A DNA stretch of 64,000 nt from Sphingobium psychrophilum (GCF_012927105.1 NZ_JABBFV010000012.1:60448-124447); one strand, 5' to 3'. Positions 19,647 to 29,635 are shown, counted from the first letter of the stretch. Numbers and translations: made by a program. Notes: generated by a model from the sequence alone, not told the origin.

Positions 19647-20120
19647 ATGACAATGCGTGCTTTTGACCTTACCCCCTATCGCCGCTCCACCGTGGGTTTC
19701 GATCGTCTGTTCGACCTGATCGAAAACAACGCCCGGCTGGCGCAGGGTGACAATTATCCGCCCTTCAACATCGAACGCCTGTCGGAGGATCGCTATCGCG
19801 TGACCCTGGCCGTCGCTGGCTTCCGCCCGGAAGAGATCGACATCACCGCCCAGCAGAACCTGCTCCAGGTGATCGGTCGCAAGGATGAAGCCCCGTCGGC
19901 GGACCGCTCCAAATTCCTGCATGTCGGCATCGCCAACCGCAGCTTCGAGCGCCGCTTCGAACTCGCCGATTTCGTTCGGGTCGAAAAGGCTGACCTGGCC
20001 GACGGCCTGCTGATCGTCGAACTGGTCCGCGAAGTGCCCGAAGCGATGAAGCCCAAGAAGATCGCCGTCAATGGCGGCCAGTTGGTCGACATCAGCATCA
20101 AGGATCGCAACGCCGCCTGA
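19647..20120 (+). CDS. Hsp20/IbpA small heat-shock protein
   Basis: 157 residues with an alpha-crystallin domain: PYRRSTVGFDRLFDLIEN at the start as in IbpA, then NIERLSEDRYRVTLAVAGF and the core FERRFELADFV, and the region ending GLLIVELVREVPE. It is a holdase that binds unfolding proteins in the cytoplasm. A second ATG two codons downstream is also possible. Its leader resembles a heat-controlled RNA switch, and a bidirectional terminator follows 22 bases after the stop. Confidence 0.94.
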   Translation: MTMRAFDLTPYRRSTVGFDRLFDLIENNARLAQGDNYPPFNIERLSEDRYRVTLAVAGFRPEEIDITAQQNLLQVIGRKDEAPSADRSKFLHVGIANRSFERRFELADFVRVEKADLADGLLIVELVREVPEAMKPKKIAVNGGQLVDISIKDRNAA

Positions 20121-20142
20121 TCCCGGCATCGATGCGAAAATG

Positions 20143-20174
20143 AAGGGCGCGTGCCATAAGGCCGCGCCCTTTTC
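20143..20174. terminator. bidirectional terminator between hsp20 and kup
   Basis: AAGGGCGCG (20143-20151) pairs with CGCGCCCTT (20163-20171), with an inner GCC-ATAA-GGC stem. A T-run follows on the plus strand and an A-run precedes it, so it can end both hsp20 and the convergent kup gene, whose stop is at 20173-20175. Confidence 0.8.
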
Positions 20175-22101
20175 ATATCTCGACCTGGCTGCCTAGTTCC
20201 ACGACGCGGTTGGTGGGCAGTCGGAAAAACTCCATCGCGCTTTCCGCATTGCGCAACATCCAGGCGAAAATCTTCTCCCGCCACAACGGCATCCCTGGCT
20301 TGGCCGATGGCAGCAGGGTCTGGCGGGCCAGGAAGAAGCTGGTGTCCATCATCTTGAACGCCTGCCCGCAACCGGTGACATTCTTGAGCGCGGCGGGAAC
20401 GTCGGGTTCCTGCATGAAGCCATATTGCAGCACCATGCGGAAGAAGCCCCGGCCCAGATCCTCCAGCTTGCACCGGCCGTCATCCTCGACCACCGGCACG
20501 TCCCTGATCTTGACCGTCAGCAATATGACCCGCTCGTGCAGCACCTTGTTGTGCTTGAGGTTGTGGAGCAGCGCATGGGGCACGCCATCGGGCGTTGACG
20601 TCATGAACACCGCCGTGCCGGGCACCCGCACCGCGCTATTGGCGGCGGACGCGACGAAAACGGGGATCGGCATCGCCGCTTCCCGCAGACGGTCCTGCAC
20701 CAGGCGGCGGCCACGCGACCAGGTGGTCAGCAGGGTGAAGATGACGAAGCCGATCAGCAGCGGGAACCAGCCGCCGTCCGGCACCTTGGTCAGGTTCGCC
20801 GCCAGATAGGCGCCGTCCACGAGGTAGAAGATCGCCAGCACGGGCGCTGCATAATACCATTTCCAGTGCCACAGGCGGTACAGCACGACGGTCAGCAGCA
20901 CATTGTCGATGAACATCGCGCCGGTCACCGCTATGCCATAGGCCGCGGTCAGGTTGGACGATGTCTTGAACGTCAGCACCAACAGGATCACCATCACCAT
21001 CAAACCCCAGTTGATGAGGGGGATGTAGATCTGGCCCGCGGTCGATGCGCTGGTATGTTCGATTCGCAGGCGTGGCATGAAACCCAGCTGGATCGCCTGT
21101 TGCGTCACGGAAAAGGCGCCGGAAATCACGGCCTGCGATGCGATAATGGCGGCGAGCGTCGCCAGCACGATCAGCGGCAATTGGCCCCATTGCGGCGCCA
21201 GATTATAGAAGGGGCTATGCAGCGCGGCGGCACCCTCACGGAACAGCAGCGCGCCCTGCCCCATATAGTTCAGCATCAGCGCGGGCAGCACGAAGGCGAG
21301 CCAGGACACACGGATAGGGTTGCGGCCGAAATGGCCCATATCGGCATAGAGCGCCTCGGCCCCCGTCACCGCCAGCACGACCGACCCCAGCGCCAGGAAG
21401 GCCGGCAGCGGATCGGTGACAAAGAACATCACCGCCCAATAGGGGTTGAATGCGAAGAGGATGCCCGGCGTCTTGATGATCGAAAGGACGCCCAGCGCCG
21501 CGATCGTCACGAAATAGAGCAGCATGATCGGGCCGAAAAAGGCCGCGACCTTGTTGGTGCCCAGCCCCTGAATCCAGAACAGGCCGACCAGGATGACCAC
21601 CGCCACCGGCAGGATCACGGGTGCCAGGTTTGGATTGTAGACGGTAAGCCCCTCGACCGCCGACAGCACGGACACAGCCGGGGTAATCATCGAGTCGCCA
21701 TAGAAAAGCGCGGTAGCGAATACGCCCAGCAGCACGATACCGCGTGACCATCGCTGCGTCTTGGTCTGGCCGTTGATCAGCGCCAGCAACGCCAGGCTGC
21801 CGCCCTCGCCCTTATTGTCGGCGCGCATGATGATGCTGACATATTTCAGCGTCACCACCAGCATCATCGACCAGAACATCAGGCTGATGACGCCCAATAT
21901 ATGATCGGGGTCCAGCGTCAGCTTGTGATGGCCGGCGAAAGTTTCGCGAAAGGCGTAGAGCGGACTGGTGCCGATGTCTCCGAACACGATACCGATCGCG
22001 CCGACCACCAGTTTCAGCGTAGCCTTCTGCCGCGCATGACCATGACCGCCCTGATCCTCGTCATCGGAAGCCGGGGCAGTATTGGGAAGGAGGTCAGCCA
22101 T
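20173..22101 (-). CDS. kup: low-affinity potassium uptake protein
   Basis: A 642-residue KUP/HAK family transporter with about 12 transmembrane helices in the first 440 residues and a soluble C-terminal part. [17 protein letters not shown] near residues 37-53 is the family signature, and [19 protein letters not shown] follows. It imports K+ with protons across the inner membrane. The 122 bases upstream hold a GC-rich hairpin (GCGGA...TCCGC) but no gene. Confidence 0.95.
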   Translation of the reverse strand: MADLLPNTAPASDDEDQGGHGHARQKATLKLVVGAIGIVFGDIGTSPLYAFRETFAGHHKLTLDPDHILGVISLMFWSMMLVVTLKYVSIIMRADNKGEGGSLALLALINGQTKTQRWSRGIVLLGVFATALFYGDSMITPAVSVLSAVEGLTVYNPNLAPVILPVAVVILVGLFWIQGLGTNKVAAFFGPIMLLYFVTIAALGVLSIIKTPGILFAFNPYWAVMFFVTDPLPAFLALGSVVLAVTGAEALYADMGHFGRNPIRVSWLAFVLPALMLNYMGQGALLFREGAAALHSPFYNLAPQWGQLPLIVLATLAAIIASQAVISGAFSVTQQAIQLGFMPRLRIEHTSASTAGQIYIPLINWGLMVMVILLVLTFKTSSNLTAAYGIAVTGAMFIDNVLLTVVLYRLWHWKWYYAAPVLAIFYLVDGAYLAANLTKVPDGGWFPLLIGFVIFTLLTTWSRGRRLVQDRLREAAMPIPVFVASAANSAVRVPGTAVFMTSTPDGVPHALLHNLKHNKVLHERVILLTVKIRDVPVVEDDGRCKLEDLGRGFFRMVLQYGFMQEPDVPAALKNVTGCGQAFKMMDTSFFLARQTLLPSAKPGMPLWREKIFAWMLRNAESAMEFFRLPTNRVVELGSQVEI

Positions 22102-22223
22102 GAAGGATCATGCTCTTATCGACACCCATAGGGGGGCGACGGCGGAATAGTCCGCTTGTCCCCTGTAAACCGCCGCGCCCTATCATGGCTCCGGGGGGCG
22201 CGCAATGCGAACGCTGCACTGCA

Positions 22224-22868
22224 TCATGGCCGGGCCGGAGCACCCGCCGCCAACATCGAATCGATACGCGCGATATTGGCCTCCAGTTCCGCTTTCACCT
22301 TGCTCCCGGTCGGCGCGCTGGCGGCCAGCGGTGCCCACAGGTCGCGCGCCGCGTGCAACTGGCCATTGCGGGCCAGCGCCAGGCCATAGAAATAGCGTGG
22401 CGCCGGCCCTTCCGGGTCCAGCGTCAGCGCACGGCGATAGGCAAAGTCCGCGCCGGGCGACACCACGCCGTCGGCATGGGCGACCAGCGCATTGCCGAGC
22501 CCCAGCCAGAGATTGGGATCATTGGGCGTCGCGCGCAGGCCAGACAGCAGCACATTGGCCGCCTCGCGAGTCTTGCCCTGTCGACCCAGGCCATCGGACA
22601 TCATCAGCCATTGGCCAGCCGGGCCATAGCGTTCGGCCAGCCCGCGGCGTTGTTCGGCCAGCTTCTCGTCGAACTTGTCGCCCGCGCTCTCCCTGCTGGC
22701 GCGCGGCGCGCCTGCCACCCCCGGATTACCCTGCCAGGCATAGCCGGCCAAGCCCAGCAGCAGCGCCGCCGCGCTGATCTCCCGCGTCGATCGCGGAATC
22801 CGGCCAATCACCAGCAAGGCGATAAATCCGACAGCGGCGAGTGCGAAGGCGATGAACCAGCCGGTCAT
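22224..22868 (-). CDS. ccmI: cytochrome c maturation protein CcmI/CycH-like
   Basis: About 214 residues: an N-terminal membrane segment (MTGWFIAFALAAVGFIALLV), a second hydrophobic segment, and a periplasmic TPR-like region (PNDPNLWLGLGNALV, AYRRALTLDPEGPAPRYFYG). CcmI holds apocytochrome c for the heme ligation complex. The start at 22868 overlaps the ccmH stop (ATGA). It is the last gene of the ccm run here. Confidence 0.9.
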   Translation of the reverse strand: MTGWFIAFALAAVGFIALLVIGRIPRSTREISAAALLLGLAGYAWQGNPGVAGAPRASRESAGDKFDEKLAEQRRGLAERYGPAGQWLMMSDGLGRQGKTREAANVLLSGLRATPNDPNLWLGLGNALVAHADGVVSPGADFAYRRALTLDPEGPAPRYFYGLALARNGQLHAARDLWAPLAASAPTGSKVKAELEANIARIDSMLAAGAPARP

Positions 22869-23275
22869 GCCCGTTTCCTCCGTTTGATCCGTCCACGCAA
22901 CAGCAGCAGGCCCAGGCCCAGCAGCAGCACCGGCGCAGCCCAGAGCGGCCACAGGATCGGCGCGGCGGTCGGTTCATAGCTGACCCAGTCGCCATAGCGG
23001 GCGATCAGCCAGTCGCGGATCGCTTCGGGCTGCTCGCCCGCCATAATCCGCTCGCGAATCTGCGATCGCATGTCGCCCGCCATGCTGGCGCCGGAATCGG
23101 CGATCGACTGGCTTTGGCATGTCAGGCAGCGGATGGTTTCCATCAGCGCCTTCGCCTTGCGCTCCAGCGCCGGGTCGGCGATCTGCCGGTCGGCATAGGG
23201 GGCAGGCGGCAGCGCGGTCTGCGCGCCAAGCGGCGTGACGAACAGCGCGAGCATAAGGGCGACGATCAGCCTCAT
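22865..23275 (-). CDS. ccmH: cytochrome c maturation protein CcmH/CcmL
   Basis: 136 residues with a signal peptide (MRLIVALMLALFVTPLGAQ), the thiol motif RCLTCQSQS, which reduces apocytochrome cysteines before heme attachment, and a C-terminal transmembrane helix (ILWPLWAAPVLLLGLGLLLL). It corresponds to the N-terminal CcmH/NrfF domain. Its start overlaps the dsbE stop by 4 bases. Confidence 0.94.
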   Translation of the reverse strand: MRLIVALMLALFVTPLGAQTALPPAPYADRQIADPALERKAKALMETIRCLTCQSQSIADSGASMAGDMRSQIRERIMAGEQPEAIRDWLIARYGDWVSYEPTAAPILWPLWAAPVLLLGLGLLLLRGRIKRRKRA

Positions 23276-23799
23276 TGCGCGTCCTTCAGCTTTTGCAGGA
23301 TCATCGGCACGTCGTCGGCGCGGATGTCGCCGATATGCTGATGGGCGATCCGCCCCCGGCCATCGATCACGAAGGTTTCCGGCACGCCCGACGATCCGAG
23401 CGCCATCTGCACCGCGCTGCGGGCGTCCAGGCCGATGCGGGCATAGGGATTGCCGTTGCGTTTCAGGAAGGCGTCCACATCCGGCCGAGCGTCGCGGATG
23501 GCGATGGCGTCGATCTGCGCCCCGGCTTGTCGGAGCGCTTCGAGTTGCGGCGCTTCGGCGGCGCAGGGCACGCACCAGCTGGCGAAGATGTTGAGCAGCC
23601 GCGGCTTGCCGGTGGCGAGTTGGGCGCTGGTCAACGCCGGACGGTCGCTGGCCGCCGCGGGCAGGCTGAAGGCCGGGAGGGGCTGGCCGACCAGACGCGA
23701 ATGAATGACGCGATCGTCGGGCTTGAACAGGCCGCTGGCGAACAGGCCAATGAAGCCCAGGAACAGCGCCAGCGGCAACCAGATCAGCAGCCTCCTCAT
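23272..23799 (-). CDS. dsbE: thiol:disulfide interchange protein DsbE/CcmG
   Basis: 175 residues: an N-terminal membrane anchor (LLIWLPLALFLGFIGLFASG) and a thioredoxin fold with the active site FASWCVPCAAEAP and the GVPETFVIDGRG cis-proline region. It keeps apocytochrome c thiols reduced in the periplasm. It overlaps ccmF and ccmH by 4 bases on each side. Confidence 0.95.
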   Translation of the reverse strand: MRRLLIWLPLALFLGFIGLFASGLFKPDDRVIHSRLVGQPLPAFSLPAAASDRPALTSAQLATGKPRLLNIFASWCVPCAAEAPQLEALRQAGAQIDAIAIRDARPDVDAFLKRNGNPYARIGLDARSAVQMALGSSGVPETFVIDGRGRIAHQHIGDIRADDVPMILQKLKDAQ

Positions 23800-25724
23800 C
23801 GCCGCGCCTCCCGCGCCCGCCATTTCATCAGCCAACCGCGCCGTTCGCGACCGACCAGCGCCAGCGCGCCGCCCAGCGCGATCATGATGCCGCCCAGCCA
23901 GATGAGCGTAACGAACGGCTTCCACCAGATGCGCAATTGCCAACGGCCGCCCTCCACTTCCTCGCCCAGCACGACATAGAGCTGGCCGTCCCAGCGGGTC
24001 AGCAGGGCCGCTTCGCTGGTCGTGGTCGGCGGTGAGGCGAAGAAGCGCGATTGCGGGCGGATCAGCACCGAAGACCCGCCGCGGCTGGCATCCATGTCCG
24101 CCTGCAACGCGGTCCAGTTGTCGCCCGCGATCGGTATGATCTGGCGGAAGCGGAGCGACCAGCCGGCTGTCTGGATCATGTCGCCGGGACGGGCGGCCAC
24201 CAGCTTTTCGACCGTGAAGGCCGAATCGCAGGCCATGCCCGCTAGGCTGACCGCGCAGCCCAGATGGGCGACGACCATGCCATAGGTGAAGAGCGGCGTG
24301 CGCAGCAGCTTGCGCTTCCACAGCGGAGCAAGGCTGCTGACGCCCACCGCGACCGCGATGACGAGGCCGAGGAAGGGCAGGATGCCGATGCGACCCCAGG
24401 CGAAAAGAGACAGCGAGATGGACACCAGTAGCGCGATGCACAACGGGATCAGCAATCGTTTTCCAACAGCCCGCGCCTGATCCTTGCGCCAGCGGGTGAG
24501 CGGCCCCGCCGCCATCGCCACCATCAGCGCCAGCGCGATCGGCCCGGCGATCCGGTCGAAATAGGGCGCGCCGACCGACACTTTATGGCCGAAGGCCTCG
24601 GTCATCAGCGGATAGAGGGTGCCGATCAGGACCAGGCCCAATATGACCGTCAGCAGCAGATTGTTGACCACCAGCATGGTTTCGCGGCTGACCAGTTCGA
24701 ACGGCGCGCCTTCACGTACCGATCCGATCCGCCAACCGAACAGCGCCAGTGCGCCGCCGATGTAGAGGGCGAGCAAGCCCAGGATGAAGCTGCCCCGCGT
24801 CGGATCGACGGCGAAGGCGTGGACGCTGGTCAATATGCCGGAGCGCACGAGGAAGGTGCCGACCATCGACATGGAGAAAGCGACCACCGCCAGCATCACC
24901 GTCCAGGCGCGCAAGGCGTCGCGGGTGGCCAGCACGGTGACGCTGTGGAGCAGCGCCGTCGCCGCCAGCCATGGCATCAGCGACGCATTCTCGACCGGGT
25001 CCCAGAACCACCAGCCGCCCCAGCCCAATTCATAATAGGCCCAATAGCTGCCCGCCGTGATGCCCAGCGTCAACAGCACCCAGGCCCCAAGCACCCATGG
25101 CCGCATCGCGCGGGCGAAGGCGGCGTCGACCTGCCGCGTGAGCAACGCGCCGATGGCGAAGGAGAAGGCGACCGACAGGCCGACATAGCCCAGATAAAGC
25201 GTAGGCGGGTGGAAGGCGAGGCCGGGGTCTTGCAGCAGCGGGTTCAGCCCCTGCCCATCCGCCGGTGCCGGATCGATCCGCGCGAAGGGATTGGAGGAGA
25301 AAAGGAGGAAGGCATAAAAACCGAGCGAAATCGCGGCCTGCCCCCCCAACGTCGCCATATGGGCGTTCCGCTGCAACGCGCGCTCGAACAGGGCTACGGC
25401 TGCGCCCGCCACGCCCATCACCGTCACCCACAGCAGCATCGAGCCTTCATGATTGCCCCAGGTGCCGGCGAATTTGTAGAGCCACGGCTTCATCGAATGG
25501 CTGTTGGTGACGACCAGCAGCACCGACATGTCTGAGCGCAGGAACAGCGTGATGAGCGACGCAAAGGCGATCGCGGTCAGCACGCCCTGCGCCACGGCGG
25601 CCGGACGGACGGCGGCGAGCAGGTCGGGCTTGCCGCCCTTGAGGCCCGCAAAGGCCAGGACGAGTTGGAGCAACGCTAGCGACGCGGCGAGCCAGAGCGC
25701 GGCGAGGCCGGTTTCGGCGATCAT
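23796..25724 (-). CDS. ccmF: cytochrome c heme lyase subunit
   Basis: About 642 residues with many transmembrane helices. The tryptophan-rich heme-handling segment ELGWGGWWFWDPVENASLMP and the conserved HEGSMLLWVTVMG are present. With CcmH and CcmI it forms the heme ligation complex. I place the start at 25724 (MIAETGLAAL); an upstream in-frame ATG at 25778 lies in a repeat element and encodes the repeat-derived peptide MDPRLRGDDG, so it is unlikely. Confidence 0.95.
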   Translation of the reverse strand: MIAETGLAALWLAASLALLQLVLAFAGLKGGKPDLLAAVRPAAVAQGVLTAIAFASLITLFLRSDMSVLLVVTNSHSMKPWLYKFAGTWGNHEGSMLLWVTVMGVAGAAVALFERALQRNAHMATLGGQAAISLGFYAFLLFSSNPFARIDPAPADGQGLNPLLQDPGLAFHPPTLYLGYVGLSVAFSFAIGALLTRQVDAAFARAMRPWVLGAWVLLTLGITAGSYWAYYELGWGGWWFWDPVENASLMPWLAATALLHSVTVLATRDALRAWTVMLAVVAFSMSMVGTFLVRSGILTSVHAFAVDPTRGSFILGLLALYIGGALALFGWRIGSVREGAPFELVSRETMLVVNNLLLTVILGLVLIGTLYPLMTEAFGHKVSVGAPYFDRIAGPIALALMVAMAAGPLTRWRKDQARAVGKRLLIPLCIALLVSISLSLFAWGRIGILPFLGLVIAVAVGVSSLAPLWKRKLLRTPLFTYGMVVAHLGCAVSLAGMACDSAFTVEKLVAARPGDMIQTAGWSLRFRQIIPIAGDNWTALQADMDASRGGSSVLIRPQSRFFASPPTTTSEAALLTRWDGQLYVVLGEEVEGGRWQLRIWWKPFVTLIWLGGIMIALGGALALVGRERRGWLMKWRAREARR

Positions 25725-25750
25725 GGATGCGATGCCACGGCAAAACCACC

Positions 25751-25841
25751 CGTCATCCCCGCGAAGGCGGGGATCCATCTCCAGACCTCTGCACCATCAG
25801 GCACCGTCAGGAGATGGTTTCCCGCCTTCGCGGGAATGACG
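25751..25841. repeat. family A paired-hairpin repeat
   Basis: Two 32-base arms (25751-25782 and 25810-25841) are inverted relative to each other. The left hairpin is CCCCGC-GAAG-GCGGGG and the right is TTCCCGC-CTTC-GCGGGAA, so differences between arms are balanced within each hairpin. The element lies between ccmE and ccmF inside the ccm operon. Confidence 0.85.
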
Positions 25842-25857
25842 AAAAGGAAAAGAGCGC

Positions 25858-26304
25858 TCACCGTTCCGCCTTCATCTCATGCGTGCTTTCATTATAATTC
25901 ATGCCTTCCAGTTCGCGGGGCATGTAGCGTTCGTCATGCTTGGCGAGCAGGTTGGTAGCGACGAAAGTGCCTTTGGCATCGAACGATCCCTCCGCCACGA
26001 CCCCGCTGCCTTCCTTGAACAGGTCGGGCGCGATGCCGCTGAAGGTCGCCGGGACGGTCGCCTTGCCGTCGGTTACGTCGAACCGGATGGTGACGCCGTC
26101 GGCCGCGCGCTTGAGGCTGTTCTTGACCACCATGCCGCCCAGCCGGACGGCCTTGCCCGGTTCGACACCCTTCGTCCTGACGTCGTTGGGCGCGTAGAAA
26201 TAAGCGGCCTCATCTTTGAGCGCCGATGCCGCGAGCAGCCCCGCCCCCACCAGCGCCACCAGCGCCGCGAGCGCCAGAATGAGTCTTTGATGTTTCGCCT
26301 TCAT
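25858..26304 (-). CDS. ccmE: heme chaperone CcmE
   Basis: 148 residues: an N-terminal membrane anchor (LILALAALVALVGAGLLAAS) and a periplasmic OB fold. The heme-binding histidine is in LLAKHDERYMP, matching the HxxxY motif that forms the covalent heme bond. It carries heme from CcmC to CcmF. Its ATG overlaps the ccmD stop by 4 bases. A repeat element separates it from ccmF. Confidence 0.96.
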   Translation of the reverse strand: MKAKHQRLILALAALVALVGAGLLAASALKDEAAYFYAPNDVRTKGVEPGKAVRLGGMVVKNSLKRAADGVTIRFDVTDGKATVPATFSGIAPDLFKEGSGVVAEGSFDAKGTFVATNLLAKHDERYMPRELEGMNYNESTHEMKAER

Positions 26305-26435
26305 GTCCGGTCAGACACCTGATCGGCCCGCTTTTCAGCGCCACGCATCGCGCGCCAACTGACGACACTAACAATCGCCGTGCCCGCCAGCGTCACCGCA
26401 TAAGCGGCGATCACAAAAGCCCATTGGTTCATCAT
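26301..26435 (-). CDS. ccmD: heme exporter protein D
   Basis: A 44-residue protein beginning MMNQWAFVIAAYAVTLAG with one membrane helix and a charged C-terminal tail (RAMRGAEKRADQ). CcmD is the small subunit that helps release holo-CcmE from the CcmABC complex. It starts 1 base after the ccmC stop and its TGA overlaps the ccmE ATG, which fixes its identity by position as well as by sequence. Confidence 0.9.
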   Translation of the reverse strand: MMNQWAFVIAAYAVTLAGTAIVSVVSWRAMRGAEKRADQVSDRT

Positions 26436-26436
26436 T

Positions 26437-27162
26437 CTAACCTCTGGCCAGACGCTGCATCCGCGCCTCGACCTTGTTCTGCGCCAGGATCGCGCGCATC
26501 CGCATCAGCACGATCGCGCCGAACAACAGGGTGAAGCCCAGCAATGTCAGGCCGAGCGGCCAAAGCAAAGATCCGTCGATGCTCGACCCGCGCAGGGTGA
26601 TGGACGGGCCCTGGTGCAGGCTGTTCCACCACACCACCGACCGATTGATGATCGGAATGTTGATCGCGCCGACCAGCCCGAAAATGGCGGTGACATTGCT
26701 GACGCCGCCTTGCTGCGCCTGCCGGGCGCTGGCGTTACCCAGCGCGATATAGCCCAGATAGAGGAAGAAGAGGACCAGCATCGACGTCATACGCCCGTCC
26801 CATTCCCACCACGTCCCCCAGGTCGGACGGCCCCAGATGGAGCCGGTCATGAGACAGATGGCGGTGAACAGCGCGCCCGGCGCGGCGATGGCGCGCCCGG
26901 CGACGGCGGCGAGCGGATGCTTCCAGACCAGTTGCATAAGTGCGGCGATCGCGATCCCGCTCCAGCCGCCCATGCCAAGCCAGGCGGCCGGCACATGGAT
27001 ATAGAGGATGCGCACCGTCTGCCCCTGAAGATAGTCGGCCGGCGTCACGAACAATCCGCAGGCCGATCCGGCGAGCAGCAGCAGCAGGCCGGGCCAGAAC
27101 AGCCAGCCCGTCAGCGGACGCGCGATCTTCAGAAAGCGGGCGGGATTGGCGAAGCGGTGCAT
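26437..27162 (-). CDS. ccmC: heme exporter / cytochrome c maturation protein CcmC
   Basis: About 241 residues with six predicted helices and the tryptophan motif WGTWWEWDGRMTS, which binds heme for transfer to CcmE. Conserved VRILYIHVPAAWLGM and NIPIINRSVVWWNSLHQ are present. I use ATG at 27162 (MHRFANPARF); an ATG at 27210 is in frame. It heads the ccm run; ccmA and ccmB are not in the window. Confidence 0.95.
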   Translation of the reverse strand: MHRFANPARFLKIARPLTGWLFWPGLLLLLAGSACGLFVTPADYLQGQTVRILYIHVPAAWLGMGGWSGIAIAALMQLVWKHPLAAVAGRAIAAPGALFTAICLMTGSIWGRPTWGTWWEWDGRMTSMLVLFFLYLGYIALGNASARQAQQGGVSNVTAIFGLVGAINIPIINRSVVWWNSLHQGPSITLRGSSIDGSLLWPLGLTLLGFTLLFGAIVLMRMRAILAQNKVEARMQRLARG

Positions 27163-27332
27163 CAGGGCTGCGTCTTTAGCCGGGCGCGCAAGGCAACGCC
27201 AGTGGGGCATTTTGCCGATAGCAAAGCCCGCAAAACGCAGTCTTACCTCGGCCCATCACGCTTTTTTATGACAGGAGGGCGACAAAGCGGACGGAAGTCC
27301 CTATATGCGCGCCCAAAGACGGCCCTTGGGGC

Positions 27333-28826
27333 ATGTCAGGAACGGCTATGGAACCGCTCGCACCCATGATTACGACAAACCCCTTCGACGACGACAAGTT
27401 GCGCGAGGAATGTGGCATTTTCGGTGTTTCCCGCGCGGAAACGGCGTCTGCCATCGTCGCGCTTGGCCTTCACGCCCTGCAACATCGCGGGCAGGAAGCC
27501 GCAGGCATCACCAGTTGGGACGGGCATGATTTCCATACCCACCGGGCGATGGGCCATGTGGCCGGCAATTTCGACCGGGACGAGGTGATTCGCGGCCTGC
27601 CCGGCGATACCGCCTGCGGCCATGTCCGCTATTCCACCACCGGCGAAACGTCACTGCGCAACGTCCAGCCGCTTTATGCGGAACTGAACTCCGGCGGTTT
27701 CGCCATTGCCCATAATGGCAATATCTCCAACGCGATGAAGCTGCGCCGCGAACTGATTCGCCGTGGCTCGATCTTCCAGTCGACCTCCGACACCGAAGTC
27801 ATCATTCATCTGGTGGCGACGTCCAGCTATCGCACCCTGCTCGACAAGTTCATCGATGCGTTGAAGCAGGTCGAGGGCGCTTATTCGCTGATCGTGATGA
27901 CGCCTGAAGGCATGATCGCCTGCCGCGACCCGCTGGGCATCCGCCCGCTGGTGATGGGCACGCTGGGTGAAACGACCATCTTCGCGTCGGAAACCGTCGC
28001 GCTCGACGTGGTGGGTGCCGACTATGTCCGCACCATCGATCCGGGCGAACTGGTGATCGTCACCAACGAAGGCGATATCCGGTCGCACCGCCCCTTCGGC
28101 GATGTGCATCCGCGCCCCTGCATCTTCGAGCATGTCTATTTCAGCCGTCCCGATTCGATCGTCGACGGCTCCAGCGTCTATTCGGTGCGCAAGGCGATCG
28201 GCGCGCAATTGGCGATCGAAAATCCGGTGGATGCGGATTATGTGATCCCCGTGCCCGACAGCGGCGTGCCCGCCGCGATCGGCTATGCCCAGCAATCGGG
28301 CATCCCGTTCGAACTGGGCATCATCCGGTCGCATTATATCGGCCGCACCTTCATCCAGCCGGGGGACAAGGTCCGCCATCTGGGCGTGAAGCTGAAACAC
28401 AACGCCAATCGCGCGCTGATCCAGGGGAAGAAGATCGTGCTGATCGACGATTCGATCGTGCGCGGCACCACCAGCTTGAAGATCGTGCAGATGATGCGCG
28501 AAGCTGGCGCGGCGGAGGTCCATATGCGGATCGCATCGCCGCCAACCCGGCATAGCTGCTTCTACGGCGTCGATACGCCCGAACGCACCAAGCTGCTGGC
28601 GCACAAGCTGGACGTGGGCGGGATGCAGGATTTCATCCATGCCGACAGCCTGTCCTTCATTTCGATCGACGGCCTGTACAAGGCGCTGGGCGAAGCCAAG
28701 CGCGCCGACATCCGCCCGCAATATTGCGACGCCTGCTTCACCGGCGATTATCCCACGATGCTCACCGACCAGGATGACGTGGTGGTGACCAACCAGCTGG
28801 AACTGCTCGCAGAGCGCGTGGTCTGA
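27333..28826 (+). CDS. purF: amidophosphoribosyltransferase
   Basis: 497 residues, the first committed enzyme of purine synthesis, which transfers the glutamine amide to PRPP. The glutamine amidotransferase nucleophile is Cys27 in REECGIFGV, exposed after removal of a short propeptide. The PRPP loop VLIDDSIVRGTT is present. ATG at 27366 is an alternative start. The gene is divergent from ccmC and followed by an SDR gene on the same strand. Confidence 0.96.
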   Translation: MSGTAMEPLAPMITTNPFDDDKLREECGIFGVSRAETASAIVALGLHALQHRGQEAAGITSWDGHDFHTHRAMGHVAGNFDRDEVIRGLPGDTACGHVRYSTTGETSLRNVQPLYAELNSGGFAIAHNGNISNAMKLRRELIRRGSIFQSTSDTEVIIHLVATSSYRTLLDKFIDALKQVEGAYSLIVMTPEGMIACRDPLGIRPLVMGTLGETTIFASETVALDVVGADYVRTIDPGELVIVTNEGDIRSHRPFGDVHPRPCIFEHVYFSRPDSIVDGSSVYSVRKAIGAQLAIENPVDADYVIPVPDSGVPAAIGYAQQSGIPFELGIIRSHYIGRTFIQPGDKVRHLGVKLKHNANRALIQGKKIVLIDDSIVRGTTSLKIVQMMREAGAAEVHMRIASPPTRHSCFYGVDTPERTKLLAHKLDVGGMQDFIHADSLSFISIDGLYKALGEAKRADIRPQYCDACFTGDYPTMLTDQDDVVVTNQLELLAERVV

Positions 28827-28833
28827 CGGCCCT

Positions 28834-28857
28834 GGGCGGTTCCTGACCGGGCCGCCC
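28834..28857 (+). terminator. possible hairpin terminator after purF
   Basis: GGGCGG (28834-28839) and CCGCCC (28852-28857) can pair 8 bases after the purF stop. There is no clear T-tract, so it may only weaken read-through into the SDR gene. Confidence 0.35.
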
Positions 28858-28912
28858 ATTCCCTTTCATCCTTCATGCGGTTCCGATTGCGATCGGGACG
28901 ACTAGGAATATC

Positions 28913-29632
28913 ATGTCCGACCTTCCTCTTCCTGGCCCACTTTCCGGCAAATTGGCGCTCGTCACTGGGGCGAGCCGCGGCATCGGTGCCGCTACGGCCG
29001 AAGCGCTGGCCGCGGCGGGCGCGCATGTCGTACTGACCGCGCGGACCACAGGCGGACTGGAAGAGGTGGAGGATCGCATCCATAAGGCCGGCGGCCATGC
29101 GACCATCGCGCCGCTCGACCTGACCGATGGCGAGAGCATCGGCCGGCTGGCGCAGGCGATCGGGGGTCGCTGGCAGGCGCTCGACATTCTCGTGCTCAAC
29201 GCCGCGACGTTGGGCGCGCTGGCCTCCGTCCCGGCGATCGACGCCAAGGAATTTGCCCGGCTGTTGACGCTCAACATCGCCGCGCCGCAGGCGCTGATCG
29301 CCGCCTTCGACACCATGTTGCGCGCCAGCGGCGATGCGCGTGTGGTGGCGCTCACCTCCTCGGTCGTGACACCCCGCGCCTATTGGGGTGCCTATGGCGC
29401 GTCGAAGGCGGCGCTGGAAACGCTGGTCGGGGCCTATGGCGAGGAGATGAAGAACATCTCCGCCATCCGCACCCATATCGTCGATCCGGGCGCGACCCGC
29501 ACGGCGATGCGCGCCCGCGCCTTCCCTGGCGAAGATCCGGCGAGCCTCAAGGGGCCGGAGGTCGTGGCCAGCGCGATCGTCGATCTGGTGACGGCGGATA
29601 CGCCGACCGGGCACAAAACTCGGGTTGAATAA
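28913..29632 (+). CDS. SDR-family NAD(P)-dependent oxidoreductase
   Basis: 239 residues with a classical Rossmann fold: LVTGASRGIGAATAE at residues 16-30 binds the cofactor, and LNAATLG follows. YWGAYGASKAAL carries the catalytic Tyr and Lys. The substrate is not predictable. It lies directly after purF on the same strand and is followed at once by a hairpin, so the two may be a small unit. Confidence 0.9.
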   Translation: MSDLPLPGPLSGKLALVTGASRGIGAATAEALAAAGAHVVLTARTTGGLEEVEDRIHKAGGHATIAPLDLTDGESIGRLAQAIGGRWQALDILVLNAATLGALASVPAIDAKEFARLLTLNIAAPQALIAAFDTMLRASGDARVVALTSSVVTPRAYWGAYGASKAALETLVGAYGEEMKNISAIRTHIVDPGATRTAMRARAFPGEDPASLKGPEVVASAIVDLVTADTPTGHKTRVE

Positions 29633-29635
29633 AAA

